From Thuidium tamariscinum (taxonomy: Eukaryota > Streptophyta > Bryopsida > Hypnales > Thuidiaceae): a DNA stretch of 64,000 bases. This document shows positions 20,662 to 31,931 of this stretch, piece after piece. The notes beneath the pieces were generated by a model. That model saw only the letters and a list, made by a program, of their open reading frames with translations, made no database searches and was not told the DNA's origin. Positions within the stretch are counted from its first letter, which is position 1. Every line of letters starts with the position of its first letter. The stretch covers positions 15,310,098 through 15,374,097 of the forward strand of contig OX344756.2 in assembly GCA_947034885.2 (NCBI GenBank). Reading direction: 5' to 3'. The position numbers were made by a program, and so were the translations under genes.

Positions 20662-21836
20662 GGGCATTTAGGAGTTAAGTAGTTGAAGGAGAGAATTTGC
20701 ATTACTCAATTTCATGTAAAGAATATTAAAAACTACTTTACCAGTTTTTAAAATGCATTGCTAATTTGATTTTTTTATGAAGTTTAAATGACTTTGATGC
20801 TCACTTTTTGATGAGTCCAGAAGTGATCAAATCTACTACAAAATGTAAAATTTGAAGTAAATTTTATTTGTAAAAAATGTAGATTGAAAAAAAAATAATT
20901 GTTCATTTTGAAAATCAAATTTTTTATGTTAAAAATATTTTCTTACAAAGTGTGAATTATTAAGAGTAGTAACCTAATAAACTTTACGTTTTTGTTGACA
21001 ATAGAATTATGCGGCTATTGTATGAAGGGAAGTCGTCTATGGCTTAAAATAAAAATAAAAATAAAAACAAAAATAAAAATAAAAATAAAAATAAATTGGT
21101 GACTTTGGCATTAATGGTTTAGTATGCGGCAGAAATATCACTCTAGGGTTTTCTAAATGTGGAATACTTTTAGAACTTGAAGCAGTAGTTGATACATAGA
21201 ACTGCACGCATGATCCTTATGCTCGTCACCGCTTCATCGCACTCCCACTTCATTTCAGTATAGCCGCCTTTTTCTAAAGAATTTTGCACAACATTGCGGA
21301 AGAGTCATATTAGAATTCGGGCACACAGTAATTGTAATCTTGGTTTGGTAGGTTGAATTTGCGTCTTGTACCTCTTCTTGCTTGAACGAGCTTAGTGAGC
21401 ACGATAGACATGTGCGTTTCTAAACCATCAATATGTTGTTTTTTGTATTCCTTTCGTGGCCTTGGCACTCATCGTTACTTTGTTTTCTAGGGTTGAAGTG
21501 CACTCTGTATCACCTCTCCTTGCTTGGACGAGTTTACTTTGCACAACAAAGAGGTATGATTCTTTTCAGAGAGATGTCAGGTTGTTTATTAATATTTTGA
21601 TGCAAGTCTCGCATGTTTTTGTTTGTCATTGGTGGTGTCCAGTGGGACAATTATTAGAGAACTAGTATAATTGTACTAAATCGTAGCAGTAGAAGAGGAC
21701 TGTTGACTTGAAATTTTTTTTTTAACGCTGTCGTGATGTAAATATGTACACTATTTAAAATATATACGTATTTTGTATTTAAATTAGATTTTGAAATTCA
21801 AGTTGTAGAATCTATATTTAGGTTTGAAGTTCAACA
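20662..21836. other. Spacer part of the inverted duplication, no gene
   Basis: AT-rich; includes a (AAATAA)n simple repeat at about 21,046-21,095. The open frame at 21,456-21,665 has no recognisable family. Confidence 0.4.
21046..21095. repeat. AAATAA-type simple repeat
   Basis: About eight units of AAAATA/AAACA in a row. Confidence 0.8.
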
Positions 21837-23785
21837 CTAAAGTGTTGAATTGGAGGGTTTTTATGAAGTCATGAGATTTAGAGTCTTAGGATTCTTCTTT
21901 GATTTTAGTTTTTACCTCCATTTAGTTTAGTTGAAGTTTAATATCTAATTTTAATCTTATATTTTATCTATATGTTTAGAAGATAAGATTATGAATTAGA
22001 ATTAGTTTATTTTTTAGTTTGACCTTTGAGTTTCATTGGTTTTGAAGAGTAAACTTGAAGTTATGTTTTTGTTCTTTTCCTTTGGCCAATAGTTGTTTGG
22101 AGATCCATTTGGGCATCTCCCACTTAACTTAGGGTCTAGTAGGATTGGTGAGTGATCTTCTTCCTCCTCTTACGGGGGTTTAGAGAATTTTTTCTTAAGG
22201 AGTTTTTGGGTTAGTGTGTGTGGAGACGGAGTTTTGTGTGTGAGTGTTAATGGGGTTTTGAAGCCGAATTTTGGGTTGATGTAGCTCATTGAGCATTGAA
22301 TCTTTGGAATTGAAACTTTGGCATCGAAACTTTGGCATCGAAACTTTGGCATCTGATTCCTTGTGATTAAACTTTTTCAAATTGTGCTTGCAAGTTGAAT
22401 TTAGACTTGTGAATTAAAAGATATAGAGTTTTGAAGTTGAGAGGATCTAAAGCCTTCTATTGAGAAGAGCAAAGGCTTAGACTTTGAGTCATAACTTTTG
22501 GAATATTTTTTATCTTGTCTTGAAATTTAGAGGAATTGTATATCATTGTAATAGCTTTCCAAAAAATCATCACCCATCTGGTTTGGAGTTTGGAGGAGAA
22601 AGTTATGAGCAGTTGAAGGTCTGGAGGAAAATTGGAGTTTGGAAGGAGAAAGGCTGTGACTTGAAACGACCACAACTTTGGGTGTTTTTTTCATATGTCT
22701 TTGAAAATTCTTGTGGAGTTATTTTGTAGAATTTCCTATCCATAATGAGTTCATTCACTTCATTTGAACTCTTATTGAAGAAGTTATAGAGTGTAGAAGA
22801 TAAGAAAGAGTGTTGCCTTTATAGTTTAGAGACTTTGTTCCTTAATAACTTTTGGACAGAGTCTTAGTTTATCATGGAACTTTCTGAGATTGTGGATATT
22901 AGTTTTAGGATTCTAAATTGCTATCACACTTGCAATTTGGATTTGTAGTTCAAAAGTTATAGAAAAATATAGAGGCAGTAGTTGGTTGCCAAGGAATTTG
23001 AGGAACTTCTACTTTGCACTCTAATAACTTTTGGACAGTAATTTAGATAGAGTTGAGATTTGGAGGGTGTTTTCCTTGTAAAGTTATCTTTTCAAAATGC
23101 TATTACATTAAGTATTTGGAGACTTAAGCCATCTGTAGCACTAGAAAGAAGGTCGCAGCTAGTGAGAGGAGAAGTTTTCTAATGTTCTTTGAGGTTCTTT
23201 GAGGTTCTTTGAGGTTCTTTGGGGTTCTTTGGGTTCTTTTGAATACTTGAAGATTCGAAGGCCATACATGCCAAGGACTTAGCCTTGTGTTGTGGCTTGT
23301 GGCTCGTTTTCATTTCTGTTATTCCCAGCCAATTTTGGAGGCTAGTTGAAAATTCAATTTCTGCATTGTAAACCTGTTGCGAGCCATGGTTATCCAATAA
23401 GCGTTCCATTTTGTGTTTGTGGCGACAAAGTGGGGTTAGTGGCACACATGGTCGATCTTTTATGTTGTTCCCATTGATGAAAGGCGCTTCGTGGTCATCG
23501 TGGGTTTGAAGTTTAGAGGCCCATCATCCGAACGGTCACTCGTGTTGGCCGTCCCGTTTTACTCATCCGAAGCCTTGTTTCCTATTACACACCTTCACCC
23601 TTGGCCCTATAGAGCCAGCCACAAGATAGGCCAATGAATGAACAAGTGAAGATTCAAGCAAAGATTCGAGTGAAGATTAAGAGAAGATTCGAGTTTGAAG
23701 ACTTACTCAACTTCACTCATCAACGTGCAGTCAGACCCCCTGTGTGTTTTCTAAGCGCGCTCCTCTCTATCCGACAACGCTAGAT
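21837..23785 (+). repeat. LTR-like direct repeat, copy 2
   Basis: Partner of 17,505-19,645 (see there). Contains two local tandem arrays: three GAAACTTTGGCATC units (about 22,310-22,352) and five TTCTTTGAGGT-type 11-bp units (about 23,181-23,238). Confidence 0.5.
23181..23238. repeat. 11-bp minisatellite
   Basis: GAGGTTCTTTG repeated about five times, the last units drifting to GGGGTTCTTTG. Confidence 0.8.
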
Positions 23786-23956
23786 TTTATACGATGAAAA
23801 TTTGACAATGTGAACGAGAGTGTGTTCATTTGTGATCAGCATATGTATTCAAATCACGCAGTCATGTATTGGACATTTGAAAATGCCATAGAATTGATGT
23901 TATAGTTGAAATGAAATGAACAAATGGTTTGAAATTGTTAATCTTTCATTTTTAGA

Positions 23957-24945
23957 AATGAAGTTCTGTGATGATTGCGGGTCCGAGTATTTGAGAACAA
24001 CCTCAAAATGGTGGAGCGAGTGTGAAGCGTCAAGAGAGTTTCAAGTTGAGGAGACAGGAGAGGTTGTTGTAGCAAATGCTATAGGAAACGAAATGGAAAT
24101 AAGTACAGAGGAATCTTTTCGACATCTCTGGTATTTACCCTCAGTTCCCAATTTAACACTCTACGATAGAGTGTATGGAGAAAGAGCCAAAGGTATAAGG
24201 CTCTAAGAGATTTGTTGGGGGAAGAGTTTCTTGAAGCAACACCATTGCTATAAGAAGCAACATCAAAAATTGAAGAGAAACCAAGAAATCGTACGAAGTT
24301 GGTTCATGCCAAGTAAAAATGAGTTCGTGGATGAATTTTTGAGTTCTCCATCACTACGTTGGAACCTAGAGTTTTTGAAAAAACTATGATTTTATTGTCG
24401 CAAGATGCGCTTCACTAGTGAAATGGATGAGAGAATTGTGGACATCAAATTTTTTGAAGACGGTACAAAACTATGTTGGAGGGGAAGTGACATTTTGAGG
24501 TATGCTTTTGAGATCAAACATTACTGAAAGAATACTAAGAGCATTCCGAAAGGTATGAGAGTGGGAGCAGAAGGCACACTAGCAATAATGCCTGCTTCAA
24601 ATTCATCTGCACCAAATGAAGAAGGGAGGTTTTTGGTAGAAGATGCATCCCTTTCACTTCTCAATCCAAACATAGAAGTAACTTTTTATAGAGAAGTTGC
24701 TTCACAGGGAAAGGAATCTCGAAAAAGGCGACGTCTAGCAAAGTTCCAAGATTAATTGAGGTAATGTCGAGAAGCTTATAATTGTGGTTTGTTGTATATT
24801 CTTGTCGAGTCCTTGAGTTTTTGTGTCTTGTTTATCCAATGAAATTCAGTCTATTTACTTGTATAATTTACTAATTAGAGAAATCAAATAAGTGCATTTG
24901 CAAATTGGAAATTATACATTGAGGAGATAGAGTCGACATACTTCC
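23957..24945 (+). repeat. 989-bp inverted duplication, right arm (with a broken unknown gene)
   Basis: Plus-strand partner of 19,673-20,661. The coding-like text begins at the arm's first base, with ATG at 23,958 (MKFCDDCGSEYLRTTSKWW), which fits the gene start being captured exactly at the arm boundary. The frame stops with TAA at 24,204, continues in another reading as ...KQHHCYKKQHQKLKRNQ, and a last piece runs 24,555-24,755 to a basic tail (ESRKRRRLAKFQD). Not recognised. The upstream frame at 23,916 merely extends into unique flank. Confidence 0.85.
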
Positions 24946-27780
24946 TACCTTTTCTTATTTTTGTATGATAATTTTATCACCTAGGAGTTTCATCTTAATT
25001 TAACTAATTTTGATTTTTTATATTGAATTATTGTTTAACTTTTGGAAATTAACTCCAAATCATAAATGAATTGTACTATTGACTTTAGAAGGCCATTTTT
25101 AGTCTTAAATAATCCCCTTGCTCTTTTTCCTTATGCCAAAAATTCAACAAATTCTAGTACCAACTTAACTACTTCAAAAGGTAAAAATTCAACTTTTAGA
25201 GCTTGACTTTTTGTATATAGGTAGAGGGCTTCAATTGTATCCACACCAATTAACAAGGCACAAATGATTGTTAATAAGGCTACAACAACTATCTATAGCC
25301 CTCATACACTTGTTATCACTTTCACAAGTAACATTTAAATAAATCAAACAATTTTAACAATCCCTCATATAAGATCAACTCTACAATGATGTAATTTTAT
25401 ATTTGATTGCCATTTGCTCGCTTAGAAGAAGTCGTAGTAATGTTTGCAATAGAGAATAATTTGCAACACTCAGGCTCACAGCACTAGCGCTCAAAAATCT
25501 CCCGGTGATCCGTTCAAGCACTCTAGCCGCAATATCCAATTACCATAACAGTCCAAAAACATTTTTGTTTTTGATTTTTGGTTGTTCCTAGAGTTTAACT
25601 TAGTAAGAAGGGTATTTCAGTTGATATTGTCCTTCTCTCCACTATAATTGTGAAGTACTAGGGTACAAGGACTCGCCCAGCTCCATTATTTTCACTTTAG
25701 GATTCATCCCTAATTTAGTCATTTAGTTGATAAAGGTCTAATAATGAGATTGTTTCATTGAGGATAACTGTAAATTCATAGTCTAGAGTAAATGACTCAA
25801 GAAAGGATGCGAGTAGTTGATGCATGAATTTTTTTTTAAATTTTCCCTATAGTACTCAGTTGCAAAATAATTTGTCTGACTTCAGGTGATTTTGAAGGTT
25901 GTGCATTAGTACTCATTAAATCATCCTCAAATGTGCCAAATTCCAAGATAGAGATTACAAGTATTACTAGTTAGTCCATATCGTGGCACTTGAAGGAACC
26001 AAGTTTATTGGTATTAATGTAGTACTAGCTTCTTAAGCTCTAATAAGCAAAATTACTAGTTGGATTTTGGGTTTATAAAACCCTGTAAATATTATAATCC
26101 AAATATTAATGTGGCAAAGCAATTGTCTAGGTTCTTCTAAAAATTTTTACTACAAAATCTTGTAATAAGAGAGAAAATGTATATGTTTGACAAATAGGAG
26201 CTACTTGTCCCATTTTTGACACTTAAATATGAAAGCTTGAAAAAAAAAAAAAAAAAAATTCCGTGACTTTATATATCACCATCAAATTGATCTTTTGATA
26301 GTGAGAGAAGGGTGTGGAGGGTGAAAAGTCGCAAAAAAAGTGAACTAGTGACACAATCAGAAAAAAAAATTGAAAAAATGAAAAAAAATGTTTTGAGAGC
26401 TCTAAAACCTTCTACCTCCAAAACCCCTCTCAATATCAAGAGTGATTTTGGAGGGTGATGGAGTTGTAAATTTTTTTTGAAAAATAGAAAAAAAATAGAA
26501 ATTTTCTTTTATGAAATTAAGAAAAAAAAAAGTCACAAATCTCAAATCCTACAAGGGAGTTACTAGCTATAAAAATCCTACAAGCAAGGGAATAGGTCCA
26601 CATCCTTAAAATCACTAAACATTTCACCAAAAATTCTAAGCTTATAGGTTTACAAGCTGATAGGCTTATACTCATAGACTTATAAAATAGCACCCCTGAA
26701 GATCAAGGGGATATAATGTATTTTCTTCAAATTTTCAATGGTAAATTCTTGGTAGAGTGAAATAATTCTCAATATATTATAAATTAGGATCTTGTAGAGT
26801 AACAAGTTTAGATAGTTGATGCATTGTTTAATTTCAAAATTTAAATGTGAGAATTACTTAAAAATTTGATTAGGAAATGTACTCTAATAGAAAAAGGAAG
26901 CAAACGTAATGTTTTTCCAATGAAAAGAGTAGTAGAGATGGAAAAAAAACATTTTCTTTTCATTTTTAGTCTTTATTCTACATAGATAAACACTATTTGG
27001 AAAATAATATTCAAAAATGTATTTAAAATAAAAGGTTCAATCTAATGTGATTAAGAACACAAAATAGTTTGAATGACTCCCAGTGCTTTGAAGATATTTG
27101 AAATAATATGGTAACAATATCATTTGTTAAATTTCAAAATTTTATACATATCTAAATTTATAAAAAAAAATAGGATTCAATTTGGTCAACAATTTTGGCT
27201 TTCTACTCAGGCTTTTGTGTACAAATTTGAGAGAATTTTTTATTTTTCAAAAATTTCAATAAAAAAATACTATATTTTCCTTAAATTATAATTATAATTT
27301 TATTTTATTTTATTTTATTTTTTCGGGGGGGTGGGGGGTGGGGGCATGGGGGGTTAAAAAAGCATTTTTCATCTTTTATAATATATTTTCTCCAAAATCT
27401 GCATTTTTTGCCTATGAAGTTAATTTTCCAAAATTGTTATAATCTACAAATCCAATGGTAAGAAATTTTCCACAATTAGTTTCATGCATACTATACAAGG
27501 AACTCTTTATTTTTGTATGGTTGAAATTAAAATTTTAGGCATACCTATGTGCAAAAAAATATCAAAGTGGCACAATTCATTGAAAACCTTCATTGTCAAA
27601 AAGTCATTGGGCCTTTAGGGGTTAAAGTCCCAAGTTCTTTTTTTCATCTAAAAGGACTAGCGTTTGTAAAACTAGCTAAATTTCGCCAGATTTCAACCAA
27701 AAAAAATGGGGTGCTAATTGCATATGGCAAATTTTTTTTGCAAAATGAGATTTTGAGCCAAAGTACACATTGAAATGTGC
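24946..27780. other. AT-rich intergenic DNA, no gene recognised
   Basis: Contains poly-A (26,240-26,258), TTTTA runs followed by a G-rich tract (GGGGGGGTGGGG at about 27,325-27,355), and phrases shared with 895-1030 and 47,700 (for example GGGGTTAA and CTAAATTTCGC), so probably worn dispersed repeats. Confidence 0.4.
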
Positions 27781-28744
27781 CCTCATTGGCTAGACCACCT
27801 TTCCATCCACAGAACTTCTAGCATTCATCCACTCCATTCGTCATCCAGCGATCGCGTTGGCGCTCCCTTTGCCATCGATTTTTCTGCCAATGGCGACATC
27901 CGAGCGGCTCGATTAGCGGCTAGGGTTTAGAGGGACGCTGTCTATATCTTTCCCTTATTAGCAAGCTTGCTCCCTTGATTGCTGGAGGATTTGCAATTTC
28001 GCATTAATGGCGCTGTACGTAAGTCAGTAACTCTTGTTCAGTATGGCTGCCTTGGTCGGCGATCCGCAGGTGCTTGAGTTATTCTTTGATGCCTATTTAA
28101 AATTGGTATCTTCTCGCATTTGATTTCAAGCTTCCAATGCGCCACTTCTGGGTTGCGATGAAGGAATTGGAGGCGTGCAATTTCTCTTTGTCTCAAATTG
28201 CATTCATTGCACTTCCGAATTGGAGGCTGAAAACCTGAAGTGCTTGAGAATTCCCGATTTGGGTGGCAGTGCAGAACTGCAAAAGCGTAGATCGCAGACT
28301 TGTAGAGTGAAAATCTGAGACTCTGAGAGAACTCAGAGTCAGAAACTGAAGCTGCCTTTGTGTTCTTGAGGCTTGTTGCTGTGAAGGCGTGAATGTTGTT
28401 ACTGGCTTCATGGATCGGTCCTTCGCCAAAGTGTCGCGGTGGCGATGGAAGCTTCGGATGCCACTGAATATAAGGGGTCTTTCGTTTGGTAATCGCATCT
28501 TGTCTTTCACAACTCACAAGCGCTACAATCGCTCTTTTGTCTCTGATCTGGTTCCTTCTACGCCTTTTGTTTTCAATTCGTTGTTTTCGATCTTGCTTTT
28601 GCTGCTGAACGTGTTTGTTATTTTGGTGCAGTTTTCATTTCCAATTGTGCATTGTTGCTTCTGCTATTCGACGTGCTTGTTTCTTGGTACTATTTTGGGT
28701 TTTTGTGGGTGTGTTGGGCACTTGGGCAGGTCTCACAAATCACA
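27781..28744 (+). promoter_or_regulatory. GC-richer 5' region of the hAT transposase gene
   Basis: Composition rises abruptly at about 27,830. A telobox-like CTAGGGTTTAG lies at 27,918. An ATG followed by a strong donor (ATGGCGCTGTAC then GTAAGTCAG, 28,007) suggests a short 5' exon, but I could not place the matching acceptor with certainty; CAG before 28,725 is one candidate. Open frames here are short and overlapping. Confidence 0.3.
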
Positions 28745-31700
28745 ATGCCGAAGTTGAAGCTTCCTGAGAATTTCCGCATCCGCGCATTCGGTTCTAGTCG
28801 AAATGTGAACAGCATTGGCAAATATGTTTTGCCAAACTCCAGTACTCACGATGACTTGGCGATGGGCATGTCGGAGCTCGAAGTGACCCATGTTTCGGAG
28901 ACGCGCTTGTCGCAGTCTGTCTTCCGACCTTCACCTCGCGATCCGCCTTCCGAAGAGACCGTTGTGTCGCTAGTTGCCGATCCTGTCGATGCTGTCAATC
29001 TTCCCTGCAATGTGCTCAGCGATGATGATCGTTGTGTTAAACGGAAGAGGGAGAAGGGAGGTGCTGGAAACTTACAACGCAAGAGGGTGAAAATTTCACC
29101 AGGCACCATCAACAGACGATGGCAAGAAGTATGGGCGTGCAAGTTCGCTTGGGCGAAGGGGTAGTTTGATTCAAATGGAGATCTGTCTGGTGTCATTTGC
29201 TTGAGCTGTACATCGATCACAGGGAGGAAGAAGATTCTCGTCCCAAAGGCTGATAATCTGGAGAAACATAAGGGCAAACGAGTATATCGGGAAGATGGGT
29301 GCCCCTACCGCACCTTAAGAAAGGCGACTGTTTCATGAAGGATGACTGCAAGCACGTCAAAATGTGCAAACTCTGGGCCGCTCGGAAACAAGGTGGCAGC
29401 GTGGCTGATGAATTGTATGCACGTGTCAAGGGCGAGTTTAAGAGGAAGGAGGTTCAATTTTCTATACTCTTTCAAGTTCTCAGTCATGGTCGTCCTCTTT
29501 GTGATTATGAGAGAGAATAGTTTTTGCTTAGACACTTGAAGGTCAAAAACTTGCTTAGAAAGCATTGGTCCGAAAGTACTGGGTGGGAAATGAGTGAGCA
29601 TTTGTATGGTTGTGTTCTATCTGCCTTGAAGCATGTTGTGCAGTCTGCCAAGTTCCTCTCCATTTCTGTAGATGAAGTTTCTACTGTAGACAATACTAGT
29701 TGGATTTGTGTCCATGTGTATGCCGTTGAGAGTTGGGAGAGACTGCCGCATTTGCTGCATTTGTCCTGTTTGAGTGACGGTGGGACTGCGGACTAGCTCA
29801 CTACTGTTATCATGGCCGCATTGGTAGAGGAGGGAGGTCTGAACCATATGGAAATTGCTTCCAAACTTGTCTATTTTGGAGCCGATGGAGTTAGTACTTT
29901 CCAGGGCTCCAAAAACGGCGTCACAATACAAATCCGAGATAAATGGGCTCCCTTCTTATTGGGAGCTAGTTGTGTGAGCCATAGGATAAATTTGATTGTG
30001 GAGACTCTCTCCAAATATCCCATGGTCTCTAGACTTGAGGGGCTTTTCCAATCCATCTACTCATACTTCTGCTGCAGTAGCAAACGACATGTTGAGCTGC
30101 AAAAGCTCGCAAATCTCATGGAAACTAAGGGAGCAAAGATGCTTCGTAATGTAGAAACGCGCTAGATATCCATGAGGAGTCCAGCGCAGTAGATCTTGGT
30201 TGAGTACAGCACTCTGCTTCTAAAAATGGACATCGATATGACGCCTGGTCTTGGCCACAAGTCGGTCCCTGGGGCCGCCGATAACTTTGACTTGCTTGCT
30301 GACATCGAAGTGGTTCTGTCATTGGCTTTGTTCATTCCTCTGGTGAATGCAGTGTACTCTTTGATAAAGCTTTCTCAGGCCAGAGACATTTTCGTTTGCA
30401 ATTTCATGCAAGCGATTAAAGTGTGTCAAAGTGAGTTGGCAAGACTTTTCATCGATGGTGCTTTTGCCTTCAACAAGGCCAACTTTCTTGCTTACAATGA
30501 GATCATCTCTCTTCAAAGCAAACTAGTACCTCTGCAATGGAAGGAGATACCTGGCGATACGGGACTTGCACATCTATTGTTTGATTTGTCTATTACAAAG
30601 GTCTATGGCCACTGCCATGACAAACAAACTGGCCAACATATTTTCGTAACTCAAGAGGATTTCCACTGTCTATAGGACAATATTGAACGACACTTTGCAG
30701 GTGTGGTTTTCTTTTTACTTTCCCCATTTTTTTTTTGTCTTTGCTTCTTTATATAGTTTAGAATGTGATTAAAGTATGTAAATGTGTTCAAGTTGTTTTA
30801 ATGTGTTTATACTTTCCCCATTTTTTTCCTCTTTGCTTACTTATACAGTTTAGAATGTGATTAAAGTATTTGAATGTGTTTAAGTTGCTTTTATATGTTT
30901 ATCTTTTCCCCATTTTTTTTTGTATTTGTTCTTTACAATGTTTAGAATGTAATTAAGTGTTTAAATGTGTTTGAATGTGTATGAATGTGTTAACTTTTAA
31001 GTTTGAGAACGCTTTTGAACTACTTGAAGATGTCTTAATCTTTTTGGGCTTTTAAAGTGTTTTAACAATTCACTGTGCTGTGAGTTGTGTGTGCTTTTCA
31101 TTGTGCAGTCCCGTAGTGATGGATTAACAACGCCCTAAAGCAGATTTTGAGCTGTAAATGGATTGTTAGTTGAAATTTGAAATAGATAAGTTAGTCTATT
31201 TTGAAATGCTCTCATTTGGAAGTTCAAACTGTCTTGTAATTTAGTTGCGGAACTGTCTTGTAATTTACTTTGAATGAGGAACTGATTCTGGTTTTTGCGG
31301 CTTTGGGGCAGACATAGCTCACTCAGTGTGCACAGAGTTCGATCAACGTTTTCCGCAGCAGGACCTTCTGGATGCTTTTGGCATCATATACCCGCAGTAT
31401 TGGAGGCAGGATGGAGCCGAGGCGAGCTTCTCGCACCATTTGGGGATTCTTAAAAAGTTTTACTGTGAGGCCAGGCTCGTGAACAATGGCCATTCTTTCA
31501 CGGAAGACGGCCATCCTCTTACTGCCCCGGAAGTGTTGAGTGCTTCCAATCTCGACCTGCAGCAAGGTCTATTTAAAATCACAATAAAAGCCAACTGTGA
31601 GCTGGCTTGCGGCCCACCACTGGACGTGAACCCGATGATAAAGCGCTGGCGCCGACTTTCTCAATCACGGCATCTTTGTAAATTGATTTCAGAGTACTTT

Positions 31701-31931
31701 AAGGTCGCGGAGATTAGGTGTTGCCTGGTCCTCGGGTCTGTTGAAGACGAAAGGTGTTTTTCGAGTTTAAAGTTCTTGAAGTCATGCCATAGAAATAGGT
31801 TGGGGAAGCACCTTCCCCTTGTCGTGCGCATGTTCGGCCAAAAATATTTCACTCTTGAAGATTTCCCGTATAAAGAAGCGATTAATTCTTGGAGGGTTGC
31901 CTTGAAGGTCGGCAGGCAAGGGGACGTGTGA
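28745..31931 (+). pseudogene. hAT-superfamily (ZNF862-like) transposase pseudogene
   Basis: Exon 1 runs from ATG 28745 to 30700, exon 2 from 31312 to TGA 31929-31931; the 611-bp intron has GT-AG ends and joins HFAG to DIAHSVCTEF in frame. After a Lys/Arg-rich N-terminus there is a CxxC/His-type region (ICLSC..., KDDCKHVKMC), then the hAT core (ISVDEVSTVDNTSWICVHVY, FGADGVSTFQG, CVSHRINLIVETLS, and TR*ISM where hAT proteins have a TRW motif) and the C-terminal dimerisation region (LGSVEDERCFSSLKFLKS). In-frame TAG stops occur at 29162, 29518, 29794, 30163, 30190 and 30673, plus a one-base frameshift at about 29,315-29,325. Exon 2 is uninterrupted. Some plant relatives are domesticated or multi-copy, but this copy cannot be translated. 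Terminal inverted repeats were not found. Confidence 0.8.
30712..30995. repeat. Three imperfect ~100-bp units in the hAT intron
   Basis: Each unit has CTTTCCCCATTTTTTT, then TTTAGAATGTGATTAAAGTA and AAATGTGTT text. The last unit runs into short GAATGTGT repeats. Confidence 0.65.

Noticed and set aside
28193-28517. Minus-strand frames opposite the hAT 5' region
   Set aside because: Overlapping frames with no family resemblance in a GC-richer stretch; likely chance.
2875-30675. UAG as a sense or read-through codon
   Set aside because: Of the in-frame TAGs only the one at 2875 (TAG CAG TT) partly resembles the viral CAR-YYA read-through context; the others do not. The host-like genes (dehydrogenase, KEA3, PAP) have no internal TAG, and the dehydrogenase ends in TAG.
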